From NCBI GenBank assembly GCA_937892845.1, contig CALBGP010000013.1, positions 70,478-134,477 on the forward strand: a stretch of 64,000 nt of DNA. Direction: 5' to 3'. Source of the stretch: an uncultured Eggerthellaceae bacterium. GTDB taxonomy: Bacteria > Actinomycetota > Coriobacteriia > Coriobacteriales > Eggerthellaceae. Below the pieces are notes generated by a model. The model ran no database searches. It saw only the letters and a list, made by a program, of their open reading frames with translations, and was not told where the DNA came from. Below, one piece after another: positions 43,513 to 51,914 of the stretch (its first letter is position 1; each line of letters begins with the position of its first letter). A program made the translations under genes and the position numbers.

Positions 43513-45111
43513 ATGTCTGATAAATCCATTTTCATCGAAGAAGTCCAGGGGCATCAGAGCCTGTTCCGCAAGATGATGGAGCTTACCCATTCCGCCACCA
43601 AGGCGGCGGGCATCATGCTCCTTGCGGCCATCGCCGCCCTGCTGATCGCCAACAGCGGCCTCAACGAGCCGTTCCTGCATCTGATTCATACCGAACTCGG
43701 TTTCGTGATCGGCGGCCAAGTCTACAGCATGTCCTTGGTCCATATCATCAATGACATCTTCATGGCCGTGTTCTTCTTGCTCGTCGGCCTTGAGATCAAA
43801 TACGAGATGACCGTCGGCGAGCTGACGAACATCCGCCAGGCAATCCTGCCCATCGTGGCGGCGTTCGGCGGCGTGCTGGTGCCCGTGGTCATCTACCTGA
43901 TCTTCAACTGGGGCAACCCGCTCACCCAACACGGTTGGGGAGTCCCCACCGCAACCGACATCGCATTCGCCTTGGGTATCCTGGCCCTTCTGGGCAGCCG
44001 TATCCCCAGCGGCATCCGCGTGTTCCTGTCGACGTTGGCCGTGGCCGATGACATCATTGCCATCCTGGTCATCGCCTTGTTCTACGGGCAATCGCCCAAC
44101 ATGATGTGGATTCTGGCGGCCGCCGGCGTGCTTCTCGTGCTCATCGCCATGAACCGCGCGCACATCTATTCGCTGTTCCCATATCTGGCCGTAGGCGTGC
44201 TGTTGTGGCTGTGCGTGTTTATGAGCGGCGTCCATTCCACCATCGCCGGCGTCCTTCTGGCCTTTGCCATCCCGTCCGGTTCGCGTGTCAACCTGCGCGG
44301 CTTCACTTCCTGGTCGGGCAAGCGTCTTGAGCACGCCCATGAGATCTTCAATCCCGACGAGCCCATCATCGGCCAGAAAGATTACATGCACAACGTGGCC
44401 GACATCTCCATGGTGGCGCGCCAGGTCATCCCGCCCGCAACGCGCCTTGAGGGCTACCTCTACCCGTGGGTCTATTTCGCCATCCTGCCTCTGTTCGCAC
44501 TCACCAATGCCGACGTGAGCATGGTCGGCGCGGATATCGGCGCGGTTCTCACCAGCCCCGTGTTCTTCGGCGTGCTCTTCGGCCTTCTGGTTGGCAAGCC
44601 CGTGGGCATCATGCTGTTCAGCTTCATTGTGGTCAAGACCAAGCTGGCAAGCCTTCCCGAGCATGTCACGTGGAAGCACATGCTGGGTGCATCCATCTTG
44701 GGCGGCGTCGGGTTCACCATGGCCATCTTCGTGGCGAACTTGGCCTTCGATGACGAGATGCTCGTCACCACGGCGAAGGCGGGCATTCTGATCGCCTCTG
44801 CGTTGGCCGGCATCCTGGGCTTCGCATTCCTGTGGCTTGAGGCCAAGGCCGATGTCCGCCGCGGCGTGGCCTACGTCGATGCGGTTCCGGAGGGCGGCCA
44901 TGCGCAGCACGCGGATGCCGAAGCTGCGAAGTTCACCGAGCTGATGGCGGATTCTTCGTGCAGCGAAGACGTTATCGCCCAGGTTGAAGCCGCCATGCAC
45001 AGTGAAGAATCCGATGACGTGGTGGTGAAGCTGCCCGAAGGCACCGAGGGTTCGCTCGTCGAATCCATCACCAACGCGGCGCGCTCCATTCTGCCGAAAC
45101 GCACGAGGTAG
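43513..45111 (+). CDS. nhaA: Na+/H+ antiporter NhaA with extended C-terminal tail
   Basis: Twelve-helix electrogenic antiporter. The ion-binding aspartate pair is in TLAVADDIIAILVIALFY, and GWGVPTATDIAFALGILALLG is the helix IV signature with its Thr-Asp. The last 85 residues (about 445-532) are hydrophilic and acidic, not part of the usual 390-430-residue fold, and end PKRTR. ATG 43513 is used as the start because MSDKSIF is followed by the amphipathic helix and AAGG is upstream; the longer frame has no support. Confidence 0.93.
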   Translation: MSDKSIFIEEVQGHQSLFRKMMELTHSATKAAGIMLLAAIAALLIANSGLNEPFLHLIHTELGFVIGGQVYSMSLVHIINDIFMAVFFLLVGLEIKYEMTVGELTNIRQAILPIVAAFGGVLVPVVIYLIFNWGNPLTQHGWGVPTATDIAFALGILALLGSRIPSGIRVFLSTLAVADDIIAILVIALFYGQSPNMMWILAAAGVLLVLIAMNRAHIYSLFPYLAVGVLLWLCVFMSGVHSTIAGVLLAFAIPSGSRVNLRGFTSWSGKRLEHAHEIFNPDEPIIGQKDYMHNVADISMVARQVIPPATRLEGYLYPWVYFAILPLFALTNADVSMVGADIGAVLTSPVFFGVLFGLLVGKPVGIMLFSFIVVKTKLASLPEHVTWKHMLGASILGGVGFTMAIFVANLAFDDEMLVTTAKAGILIASALAGILGFAFLWLEAKADVRRGVAYVDAVPEGGHAQHADAEAAKFTELMADSSCSEDVIAQVEAAMHSEESDDVVVKLPEGTEGSLVESITNAARSILPKRTR

Positions 45112-45227
45112 CGTTTCCGCTGGCGCCCAGCACCCTTCGGTGCCGGTGGCTTGACGGGCCGTGGCGTTCGAGTCCGCGGAGTGCGCACCTGCGCAAATTG
45201 GCCATGGAACCAGCCGTTCGCTTGATG

Positions 45228-45233
45228 TATACT
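45228..45233 (+). promoter_or_regulatory. -10 box of the pheST transcript
   Basis: TATACT, about 455 bp before pheS and just before the T-box leader; the -35 is weak. Confidence 0.4.
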
Positions 45234-45283
45234 CAACGGTTATCGCGCGGGTTGCGCGGCGGTTTCGTCCGCCCGTCCCGCGA

Positions 45284-45650
45284 AAGGCCATGACGAAGAC
45301 AGTGCCGCGAGACCGCACGGCTCCAGAGAGGGATCCCCAGGCTGCAAGGATTCCGCCGTGTGCGCGTCAATTCCCTTCCGAGCCGCACGGCTGAACATGA
45401 GCCGGCAGCATGCGCGCCCCTGGTGGCATGCGTGTCGGCAGGTAATAGTAGGTCGCGCCGGGCGCTCCCGTCACAGGGTGAAAATGAGTGGGCGCAGTGC
45501 CGCAGGGTACGGCGTCAACCAAGGTGGTACCGCGAGAGCCTTCTCTCGTCCTTGGATTCCGGTAAAGCGGAATGCGGTTGCAGGGTTTCATCTGCCGCAT
45601 CCCGTGCCGGGCAAGGGCGGAAGAAGGCTCTTTTTGCATTTCGGGGCGCA
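45284..45650 (+). promoter_or_regulatory. T-box riboswitch of pheST
   Basis: The T-box core AAGGTGGTACCGCG is at 45521-45534. Stem I is visible: CGCACGGC (about 45314) pairs with GCCGTGTGCG (about 45354), enclosing an AGAGAGG bulge and the distal loop GCTGCAAGG. TTC at 45371-45373, preceded by CAA, is a plausible phenylalanine specifier in the 3' strand of the internal loop. Uncharged tRNA-Phe would stabilise the antiterminator and allow pheST transcription. Confidence 0.88.
45535..45635 (+). terminator. T-box-controlled terminator before pheS
   Basis: AGAGCCTTCT (45535-45544) pairs perfectly with AGAAGGCTCT (45622-45631) and is followed by five T. The 5' arm overlaps the antiterminator hairpin, so the two structures exclude each other. 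The 77-nt loop is long and can fold internally (GGATTCCG/CGGAAT). Confidence 0.75.
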
Positions 45651-45687
45651 AACCCCTCGCTGAGCCGAGTCAGAAAGGTGAAGGTAG

Positions 45688-46770
45688 ATGGCTATCGTCG
45701 AAGAGCTGAATGCGCTCCAGGCTGAAACGCTGGCGCAGATCGAGACGGCTGCGGATTCCGCTGCGCTGGAAACGGTGCGCGTGGCCGTGCTGGGAAAGAA
45801 GGGTTCGCTTACGGGCTACCTGCGCAGCATGGGCCAGTTGCCCAAGGAAGAGCGCGCGAGCGTGGGCAAATCCGTCAACGACGTCCGCGCAGCCGTTGAG
45901 GCGGCGCTTGAATCCCGCAAGGCTGCCCTGTCCGCCTCCGAGCTTGAGGCGAAGATGAGCGCCGACGCCGTGGACGTCACGCTTCCCGGCCGCGGTCAGC
46001 AGATGGGCACGCGCCACCTGATCAACCGCATCACGGACGAAATCGCCGATATCTTCTTGGGTATGGGCTATTCGGTGGCTTCCGGCAACGAGGTTGAAAC
46101 CGACTATTACAACTTCGAAGCGCTCAATGCGCCGGCCGACCATCCGAGCCGCAGCATGCAGGACACCTTCTACGTGCGTGATTTCTCCGGCGACGTATCG
46201 CGCGTGAAGGGCGAATCCGATGTGCTTTTGCGCACCCAGACCTCTGGCGTGCAGGTGCATGTGATGGAGAGCCAGAAGCCTCCCATCTACATCATCGCTC
46301 CCGGCAAGGTGTATCGTCGCGACGTTGCCGACCCCAGCCACCTTCCCCAGTTCACCCAGGTGGAAGGCCTGGTCGTGGACAAGGGCATCACCTTCGGCGA
46401 CCTCAAAGGCACGCTTGACTACTTCTGCAAGCAGATGTTCGGCGAAGACCGCAAGACGCGTTTCCGCGCGCACTACTTCCCGTTCACGGAGCCCTCTGCC
46501 GAAGTTGATGTGAGCTGCGGTGCGTGCGGCGGAACCGGGCACACGCATGATGGCGAGCGCTGCCGCATGTGCAAGGGCACCGGCTGGCTTGAGATCTTGG
46601 GCTGCGGCATGGTTGACCCGAACGTGTACGGTTTCGTGGGCATCGATCCTGAGGAGTATTCCGGCTTCGCATTCGGCATGGGCGTCGAGCGCATCGCGTG
46701 CCTGAAGTACAACGTGCCTGACCTGCGCATGCTGGTCGAAGGCGACATGCGTTTCCTGCGTCAGTTCTGA
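45688..46770 (+). CDS. pheS: Phenylalanyl-tRNA synthetase alpha subunit
   Basis: Catalytic alpha chain of the (alpha-beta)2 class II enzyme. An N-terminal coiled coil (about 1-80) is followed by motif 1 (GTRHLINRITDEIADIFLGMGY), motif 2 (VYRRDVADPSHLPQFTQVEGLVVDK) and motif 3 (YSGFAFGMGVERIACLKY). The region before WLEILGCGMV contains four cysteines (CGACGG and CRMCKG) flanking GTGHTHDGE, a slightly expanded form of the Cys-rich loop common in this family. A Shine-Dalgarno AAGGTGAAGG precedes ATG 45688. It is expressed under the T-box with pheT. Confidence 0.96.
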   Translation: MAIVEELNALQAETLAQIETAADSAALETVRVAVLGKKGSLTGYLRSMGQLPKEERASVGKSVNDVRAAVEAALESRKAALSASELEAKMSADAVDVTLPGRGQQMGTRHLINRITDEIADIFLGMGYSVASGNEVETDYYNFEALNAPADHPSRSMQDTFYVRDFSGDVSRVKGESDVLLRTQTSGVQVHVMESQKPPIYIIAPGKVYRRDVADPSHLPQFTQVEGLVVDKGITFGDLKGTLDYFCKQMFGEDRKTRFRAHYFPFTEPSAEVDVSCGACGGTGHTHDGERCRMCKGTGWLEILGCGMVDPNVYGFVGIDPEEYSGFAFGMGVERIACLKYNVPDLRMLVEGDMRFLRQF

Positions 46771-46838
46771 CGCGGCGCCAACCGCAAGCGCGAGAGCGCA
46801 ACCATCTGCGAATTCGTTTTCGAGAGAAAGATGAACCC

Positions 46839-49310
46839 ATGAAGATATCCCTGAAATGGCTGGCGGATTACATCGAAGTGCCCGCCGACATCAAAGATTT
46901 CTGCGACAAGCTCGACCTGACCGGCACCGGTGTGGAGGGTGTGGAGCGCACGGGAGACGCCTTCGACCATGTGGTCGTGGGACATGTGCTCACCTGCGAT
47001 GCCCATCCCGACAGCGATCACATGCATGTCGTCACCGTGGATGCCGGTTCCGGTGAGCCGGTCCAGATCGTGTGCGGTGCGCCGAACATCGCCGCCGGTA
47101 TCAAGGTGCCGGTTGCGCTTGTGGGCGCAATCCTGCCCGGTGACTTCAAGATCAAGAAGAGCAAGCTGCGCGGCGTTCCCAGCAACGGCATGTGCTGCTC
47201 CCAGCGTGAGCTGGGCTTCGGCAACAATCATGAAGGCATCTGGGTGCTTCCCGAAGATGCGCCCGTGGGCATGCCCATCGCCGACTACCTCAAGATGTCC
47301 GACACGGTGCTTGACCTGGAGATCACGCCCAACCGCCCCGACTGCCTGTCCGTGGCCGGTTTCGCCCGCGAGGTCGGTGCCATGTACCAGCGCGATTGGA
47401 GCAACCCGCTCGCGGACATGGCAGTCCGCATGCAGCTGGATGACACCTCGGTGCCGGTTGACTCTGCGGTGACCGTCGAAATCGACGACCCCGTCCGTTG
47501 CCCGCGCTACACCGCCCGTGTGATCCGCGGCTGCAAGGTGGGCCCCAGCCCTGATTGGCTGGCCGAGCGCCTGACCGCCATCGGGCAGCGCCCCATCAAC
47601 AACATCGTCGACGTCACCAACTACATCCTGTTCCTGTTCGGCCAGCCGCTGCACGCCTTCGACCTGGCGAAGCTGACCGGAGCCGACGGCTGCGCCCATG
47701 TTGTGGTGCGTGCTGCCGAAGAGGGGGAGAAGCTGGTCACGCTCGACGGCGAAGACCGCAGCCTGACCTCCGACATGACCGTCATCGCCACGCCTGAACG
47801 CGGCGCCGTCGCCCTGGCCGGCGTCATGGGCGGCCTTGATACCGAAGTGACCGAGGAGACGGTGGACATCCTGCTTGAGGCCGCAACCTTCGAGGCTGGC
47901 CGCACCAGCCGTACCAGCCGCAACCTGGGCCTGATCTCCGAGAGCTCCCTGCGCTACGAGCGCGGTGTCGACGACCATGGAATCGATGTCCGCTCCGCTG
48001 CCGCATGCGCGCTGATCGCCGAGGTGGCGGGCGGCACCGTCGCATACGCTTCGTCGAACGAGGCGGGCATCGTCGATGTGTGGGCTCAGGCCACCGAACC
48101 TGTCAAGCTGCAGTTCCGCGTGCCCCGATTCTGCGCCATGATGGGCGCCGACATCCCGCGCGAGTTCATCATGGACGTCTTGGGCCGTCTGGGTTGCGAA
48201 GTTGCCGAAGGCGCCGATGCCGATGTCCTCAACGTCACGGCTCCCACGTTCCGCCCCGACCTTGAGCGTGAAATCGACCTGTACGAGGAGGTTTTGCGCC
48301 TCTACGGCATGGACCGCATCGAGGGAACCTTGCCGGCAGGACGCGGACGCGTAGGCGTGCGCACGCCTACGCAGCTCATCGACGCGAAGATCCATGCGGC
48401 CCTGCGCGCAAGCGGCCTCAACGAGACCATGACCTATTCGTTCGCCTGCACGGACGACCTTGAGCGTCTGCGCATGAAGGAAGATGGCCTGGGCCGTGCG
48501 GTTGAGCTGATCAACCCCATGAACGCCGAGCAGGCTCATATGCGCCGCTCCATCATCCCCGGCCTTCTGCGCAGCGTGGCGCGCAACCAGAGCCATGGCG
48601 TGCGCGACATCCAGCTCTATGAAATCGGCGTGGTGTTCGCCGCGCATGATGGCGCCAAGCAGCCCAAAGAGCGCCGCAAGCTTGCCGGTGTCCTGGCAGG
48701 TTCCATGGGCCAGGCCGGTTGGAATGCGCCCGCCGTTCCCTTCGATTTCTTCGACGGCAAGGGCGTGTTGGAGAACCTTGCCCGTGAGCTGGCGCTTCCC
48801 AAGGTCCGTTTCCGTGCTCTGGATGCCCAGGAGGCGCCGCATCTGCAGCCCGGACGTGCTGCAGAGGTTCTTTCCGGCGGCGATGTGATCGGCTGGGTCG
48901 GCGAGCTGCATCCGCTGGCCGTCGCGGCTTTCGAGGCGGAGGCTCCCGTGGTTGCCTTCGAGCTTGACATGGCCGTCCTCGAGCGCAACGCCCGCCCCGC
49001 ACGCGATTACGTCGATGTTCCCCAGTTCCCGGCGGTCACCCATGACGTTGCCTTCGTTGTGGATGAGGCCGTGACCCATGAGCGCTTGATGCAGTGCATG
49101 TCGTCTGCGGGCGGCAAGCTGCTTGAAAGCGCCCAGCTTTTCGACGTCTACCGCGATGCGCAACGTCTGGGCGAAGGCAAGAAGTCCATGGCCTATGCGC
49201 TGTCCTACCGTGCGTCCGATCGCACGCTGACGGGCGAAGAGGTTGACAAGGCCCACGAGCGCCTGGTCAAGAAGGTGTGCGGCGCAACCGGCGCCGAGGT
49301 GCGCGGCTAG
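46839..49310 (+). CDS. pheT: Phenylalanyl-tRNA synthetase beta subunit
   Basis: The 823-residue beta chain has the N-terminal tRNA-binding OB fold (VVVGHVLTCDAHPDSDHMHVVTVDAG), the B3/B4 editing region (EITPNRPDCLSVAGFAREVGA), the B5 domain, the catalytic-like core (RLYGMDRIEGTLPAG) and the C-terminal FDX-ACB anticodon-binding domain (QFPAVTHDVAFVVDEAVTHERL). It starts 68 bp after pheS. Confidence 0.96.
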   Translation: MKISLKWLADYIEVPADIKDFCDKLDLTGTGVEGVERTGDAFDHVVVGHVLTCDAHPDSDHMHVVTVDAGSGEPVQIVCGAPNIAAGIKVPVALVGAILPGDFKIKKSKLRGVPSNGMCCSQRELGFGNNHEGIWVLPEDAPVGMPIADYLKMSDTVLDLEITPNRPDCLSVAGFAREVGAMYQRDWSNPLADMAVRMQLDDTSVPVDSAVTVEIDDPVRCPRYTARVIRGCKVGPSPDWLAERLTAIGQRPINNIVDVTNYILFLFGQPLHAFDLAKLTGADGCAHVVVRAAEEGEKLVTLDGEDRSLTSDMTVIATPERGAVALAGVMGGLDTEVTEETVDILLEAATFEAGRTSRTSRNLGLISESSLRYERGVDDHGIDVRSAAACALIAEVAGGTVAYASSNEAGIVDVWAQATEPVKLQFRVPRFCAMMGADIPREFIMDVLGRLGCEVAEGADADVLNVTAPTFRPDLEREIDLYEEVLRLYGMDRIEGTLPAGRGRVGVRTPTQLIDAKIHAALRASGLNETMTYSFACTDDLERLRMKEDGLGRAVELINPMNAEQAHMRRSIIPGLLRSVARNQSHGVRDIQLYEIGVVFAAHDGAKQPKERRKLAGVLAGSMGQAGWNAPAVPFDFFDGKGVLENLARELALPKVRFRALDAQEAPHLQPGRAAEVLSGGDVIGWVGELHPLAVAAFEAEAPVVAFELDMAVLERNARPARDYVDVPQFPAVTHDVAFVVDEAVTHERLMQCMSSAGGKLLESAQLFDVYRDAQRLGEGKKSMAYALSYRASDRTLTGEEVDKAHERLVKKVCGATGAEVRG

Positions 49311-49380
49311 CCCGGCCACCGACGGCCCGGTTGCGACGGTCCGGTTGCGACGCCCGGCCACCGACGGCCTGGTTGCGACG
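49311..49380. repeat. 28-bp tandem repeat after pheT
   Basis: Two 28-bp copies beginning CCCGGCCACCGACGGCC (49311-49338 and 49353-49380) differ at one position and are separated by a 14-bp half copy (GTCCGGTTGCGACG). The unit starts immediately after the pheT stop codon. Confidence 0.7.
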
Positions 49381-49442
49381 CCCGGCGCGTTCGCCACGGA
49401 TTCGGCTCTGAGCGAATCCGTGCGGACATGACCGCATTTCCC

Positions 49443-49585
49443 AAGTGTTTCGGGTTTCGGTGCACCACGAAAACGGATTCCCCCAGGTTGCGTGATACGT
49501 GACCTGGGGGAATCCTTGTTTCAGCGGGGTTTTCGAATCTCCGGGTCGCGTTTTCGACCCGAAACACTTCCGATTCGGTGCAATT
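49443..49585. repeat. Palindromic intergenic element C
   Basis: Nested perfect inverted repeats between convergent pheT and the GCS2 gene: outer arms AAGTGTTTCGGGT/ACCCGAAACACTT (49443-49455 and 49557-49569) and an inner 14-bp stem GGATTCCCCCAGGT/ACCTGGGGGAATCC (49475-49488 and 49502-49515). Its right end (49559-49585) matches element B, and GTGACCTGGGG (49499-49509) matches element A. Confidence 0.75.
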
Positions 49586-49605
49586 TGCGGCCGGGAGCCG
49601 TGCAA

Positions 49606-50931
49606 TCACATGCCGGTCAGAGGCTGGATGGCGCCTCCTTGATCGGCCAGGGGGATTCGGCGCTCAACCAGACGCCCGAGCGGCTCCAAGAACCTGCGCT
49701 CATTGGCGGGCAATCCGGCAAAGGCGCTCTCTATGAGCTTATCGCACAGCTGCGCCGCGTCGCATCCGAAGGCCTTGCCTTCGTAGCCGTGCGCCATGAA
49801 GCTTTCCTTTGCTTCGTCCACCTGGGCCTTCGTTACGCCGCCGAAAATCCCGTCCATCTCATCAAGCGATGCGGCGGAGTAGAACAGCCCTTTGATGAGC
49901 GCCGCATACGCCAGCACGTAGGGTACGGGCATGGAGTCTGCGGGCCTGATTTCGACGAAGCTCTTCAAGCGCGCATCGGGAAACACCATGGACAGCGCAT
50001 GTTCGGCGTCGGATTCGGTCATGGGGAAGTCGGCGAAGATCTGGGAGAACGGCGCGGTGTCGTAATGGACGGTGCCGTTGGCCTCGATCTTCACGATTGC
50101 GGGCGTGCGCAGAATCCAATCCGCGTACTTCTCGAAGCTGAAATCCGCGTCCAGGACGCCGGGCGCCGTCGAGCAGCGCGCCGGGTCGCATTCCATCCAG
50201 ATTTTCGTGCGCACCATGCGATGCGTCCTGGGTGCGGCCTCGAACACGGGCGCGTTGTCGGTGATAAGCGAAAGCAGCGGCGCCACGGCGCTTGCCAGGC
50301 GCAGTTTGCGAACGGCATCCGCCTCGTCGGTGTAGTCGATGGAGATCTGCGTGGAGGCGCTGGCCCGCATCATACATGGACCGTACGGGGAAATCTCGGA
50401 GAGGTAGCGGTTCATGAACTCATAGCGTTCCTTCGGAATCAAAATCTTGTCCGTGGCACGCCGCGCCATGTCGTAGCCCACCGTTTGCACGGAAGCGTTT
50501 CGCGCTTGGGTGGTTTCTGCCAGCAGTTTCTCGAAGGCGACCAGCTCATCGCGTGCGTCGGCAAGGGAGGTGAAGGGTCCGGCGGAAAGCTCCAGCTGCG
50601 CTGAGGGCTCTATGGTGATGGCGGCACCCGGGCGGGATACGCCCAGCAGGTCATCGCCGTGGCGGGTCTCTATGGGGAAGTGGGGCCGCAGCGCTTCGAG
50701 GATGTCGCGAACGCATGCCGAGGTTTCGCCTTCGTCTGCGGTGCCACCGGTTGAGGGGCTGTAGGGCAGAGGCTGCCCTGCGCCGTCTACGATGATGTGC
50801 TCGAGTTCGATGCCGAGGCCCTGTGCGTCCGGCTTCGCGCCCGAGCGGAACACGTCGATGAGCGCCTGCTTGTTCTGCTGCGCCACAGAGTCCTGGCTAT
50901 TGGTCGGGATTGCGTCGAATGTGCTGTCCAT
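49606..50931 (-). CDS. Glutamate-cysteine ligase, GCS2 family
   Basis: ATP-grasp-unrelated carboxylate-amine ligase of the plant/actinobacterial GCS2 type. LGIELEHIIVDGAG is the substrate-binding start, VSRPGAAITIEPSAQLELSAGP and MMRASASTQISIDY are core blocks, and FVEIRPADSMPVPYVLAYAALIKGL is the C-terminal signature. It would make gamma-glutamylcysteine, either as an end product, for glutathione, or (EgtA-like) for ergothioneine. No glutathione synthetase or egt gene is in the window. The start at 50931 is preceded by GGAAAGGAAG. Confidence 0.88.
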   Translation of the reverse strand: MDSTFDAIPTNSQDSVAQQNKQALIDVFRSGAKPDAQGLGIELEHIIVDGAGQPLPYSPSTGGTADEGETSACVRDILEALRPHFPIETRHGDDLLGVSRPGAAITIEPSAQLELSAGPFTSLADARDELVAFEKLLAETTQARNASVQTVGYDMARRATDKILIPKERYEFMNRYLSEISPYGPCMMRASASTQISIDYTDEADAVRKLRLASAVAPLLSLITDNAPVFEAAPRTHRMVRTKIWMECDPARCSTAPGVLDADFSFEKYADWILRTPAIVKIEANGTVHYDTAPFSQIFADFPMTESDAEHALSMVFPDARLKSFVEIRPADSMPVPYVLAYAALIKGLFYSAASLDEMDGIFGGVTKAQVDEAKESFMAHGYEGKAFGCDAAQLCDKLIESAFAGLPANERRFLEPLGRLVERRIPLADQGGAIQPLTGM

Positions 50932-51080
50932 GCGTGCTTCCTTTCCTGATTTGCGCCTATACTAGCGCATACGGAACCGCCCGCGCCGCGCATTGTCCGC
51001 CTGTCACCCATTCGCCATGTTGACAATATCCATGCACACGTCGAAATTGTCTTGCACGCGCATTCGAATGCTGCTGTTTG

Positions 51081-51163
51081 ATGAATATTGTCGAAAAATT
51101 CCCCTATAGATTCCCGCAGAATCGAATATTTATTGAATATACATGCGTATGAGTGTATATTCA
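51081..51163 (+). promoter_or_regulatory. Putative ARG boxes upstream of argR
   Basis: A 298-bp AT-rich region contains several GAATAT repeats. The clearest is an inverted repeat TGAATATAC (51134-51142) and GTATATTCA (51155-51163), arms 21 bp apart centre to centre, resembling ARG-box half-sites (TGAATnnnnATTCA). A further GATGAATATTGTCG lies near 51081. Autoregulation by ArgR is the likely meaning. Confidence 0.5.
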
Positions 51164-51229
51164 GGCCGTTAAGTGAAATCGGTGCCGTGCGCATATGGGA
51201 TGCGCATTCGGCAGCACGTGAGAAGGTGC

Positions 51230-51697
51230 ATGCAATTGACGAAACGGGCAGTGCGTCATGACGTCATCCGCGAGATCATCCGTCGCGGCAACATCAAAAC
51301 CCAGCGCGATCTTGTCGAAGAGCTCAAGGCCGAGGGCTACGATTGCACCCAGGCCACCATCTCGCGCGACATTGCGGGAATGGGTCTGGCGAAGTCCCGC
51401 GATGGATACTACGTCCTTCCCGAGGATCTTCGTCTTCAGCGCATGGTGGGTGAGCTGGTCGAAGGGGTGGAAGTGGTCAACAACTTCCTGGTGATCCGCA
51501 CTCCGTCGGGCATCGCAAGCGGCGTGTGCACCGCGCTGGATGCCGCTCAGCTCAAGGGCGTAGCGGGTTCTCTCGCCGGTGACGATACGGTTTTCGTCAT
51601 GGCCCGCAGCAGCCTGGAGGCGCAACGCATCGCGGATGTCATCAACCATCTGCGCGCCGGCAACGGGGGCAATTCCTCGAATCCCATGTTGCAATAG
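51230..51697 (+). CDS. argR: Arginine repressor
   Basis: Hexameric arginine-responsive regulator. The N-terminal winged helix shows RHDVIREIIRRGNIKTQRDLVEELKAEGYDCTQATISRDIAGMGLAK; the C-terminal oligomerisation/arginine-binding domain shows IRTPSGIASGVCTALDAAQL and GSLAGDDTVFVMARSS with the Asp-Asp pair. ATG 51230 with AGAAGG upstream gives the usual 155 residues; an earlier in-frame ATG at 51173 would add 19 atypical residues. No arginine biosynthesis genes are in the window. Confidence 0.95.
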   Translation: MQLTKRAVRHDVIREIIRRGNIKTQRDLVEELKAEGYDCTQATISRDIAGMGLAKSRDGYYVLPEDLRLQRMVGELVEGVEVVNNFLVIRTPSGIASGVCTALDAAQLKGVAGSLAGDDTVFVMARSSLEAQRIADVINHLRAGNGGNSSNPMLQ

Positions 51698-51804
51698 CAC
51701 GGTTGGGCCGGCTCTGTCCGAAGCCTTTTCGCACTGAACAGGGCAGGCCGTCGGGTGCTTTGCGCCGCCCCGTAACGCTTCGGCAACTGAATATGGAATC
51801 CATC

Positions 51805-51830
51805 GGCCCCGTCGCGAGCGGGGCCATATC
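51805..51830 (+). terminator. Possible terminator between argR and the lipoprotein gene
   Basis: A 7-bp G+C stem GGCCCCG/CGGGGCC with loop TCGCGAG is followed by ATATCTTT. Confidence 0.5.
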
Positions 51831-51914
51831 TTTGATATAGTGCCAAGCGATCCATAGCGAAACACAGCGTTATCGGCGTCGCTTGCGGCGCCTGCAATAT
51901 GAAAGGTGCTATCC

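Noticed and set aside
43501..45318. A 605-codon minus-strand frame opposite nhaA.
   Set aside because: His/Asp/Gln-rich shadow composition, no start signal and no domain; nhaA on the plus strand accounts for the region.
45358..45725. Open frames of 101 and 121 codons upstream of pheS.
   Set aside because: They lie inside the T-box leader, whose structure explains the sequence.
49311..49380. Possible CRISPR array.
   Set aside because: Only two full units with a half unit between, no unique spacers and no cas genes.
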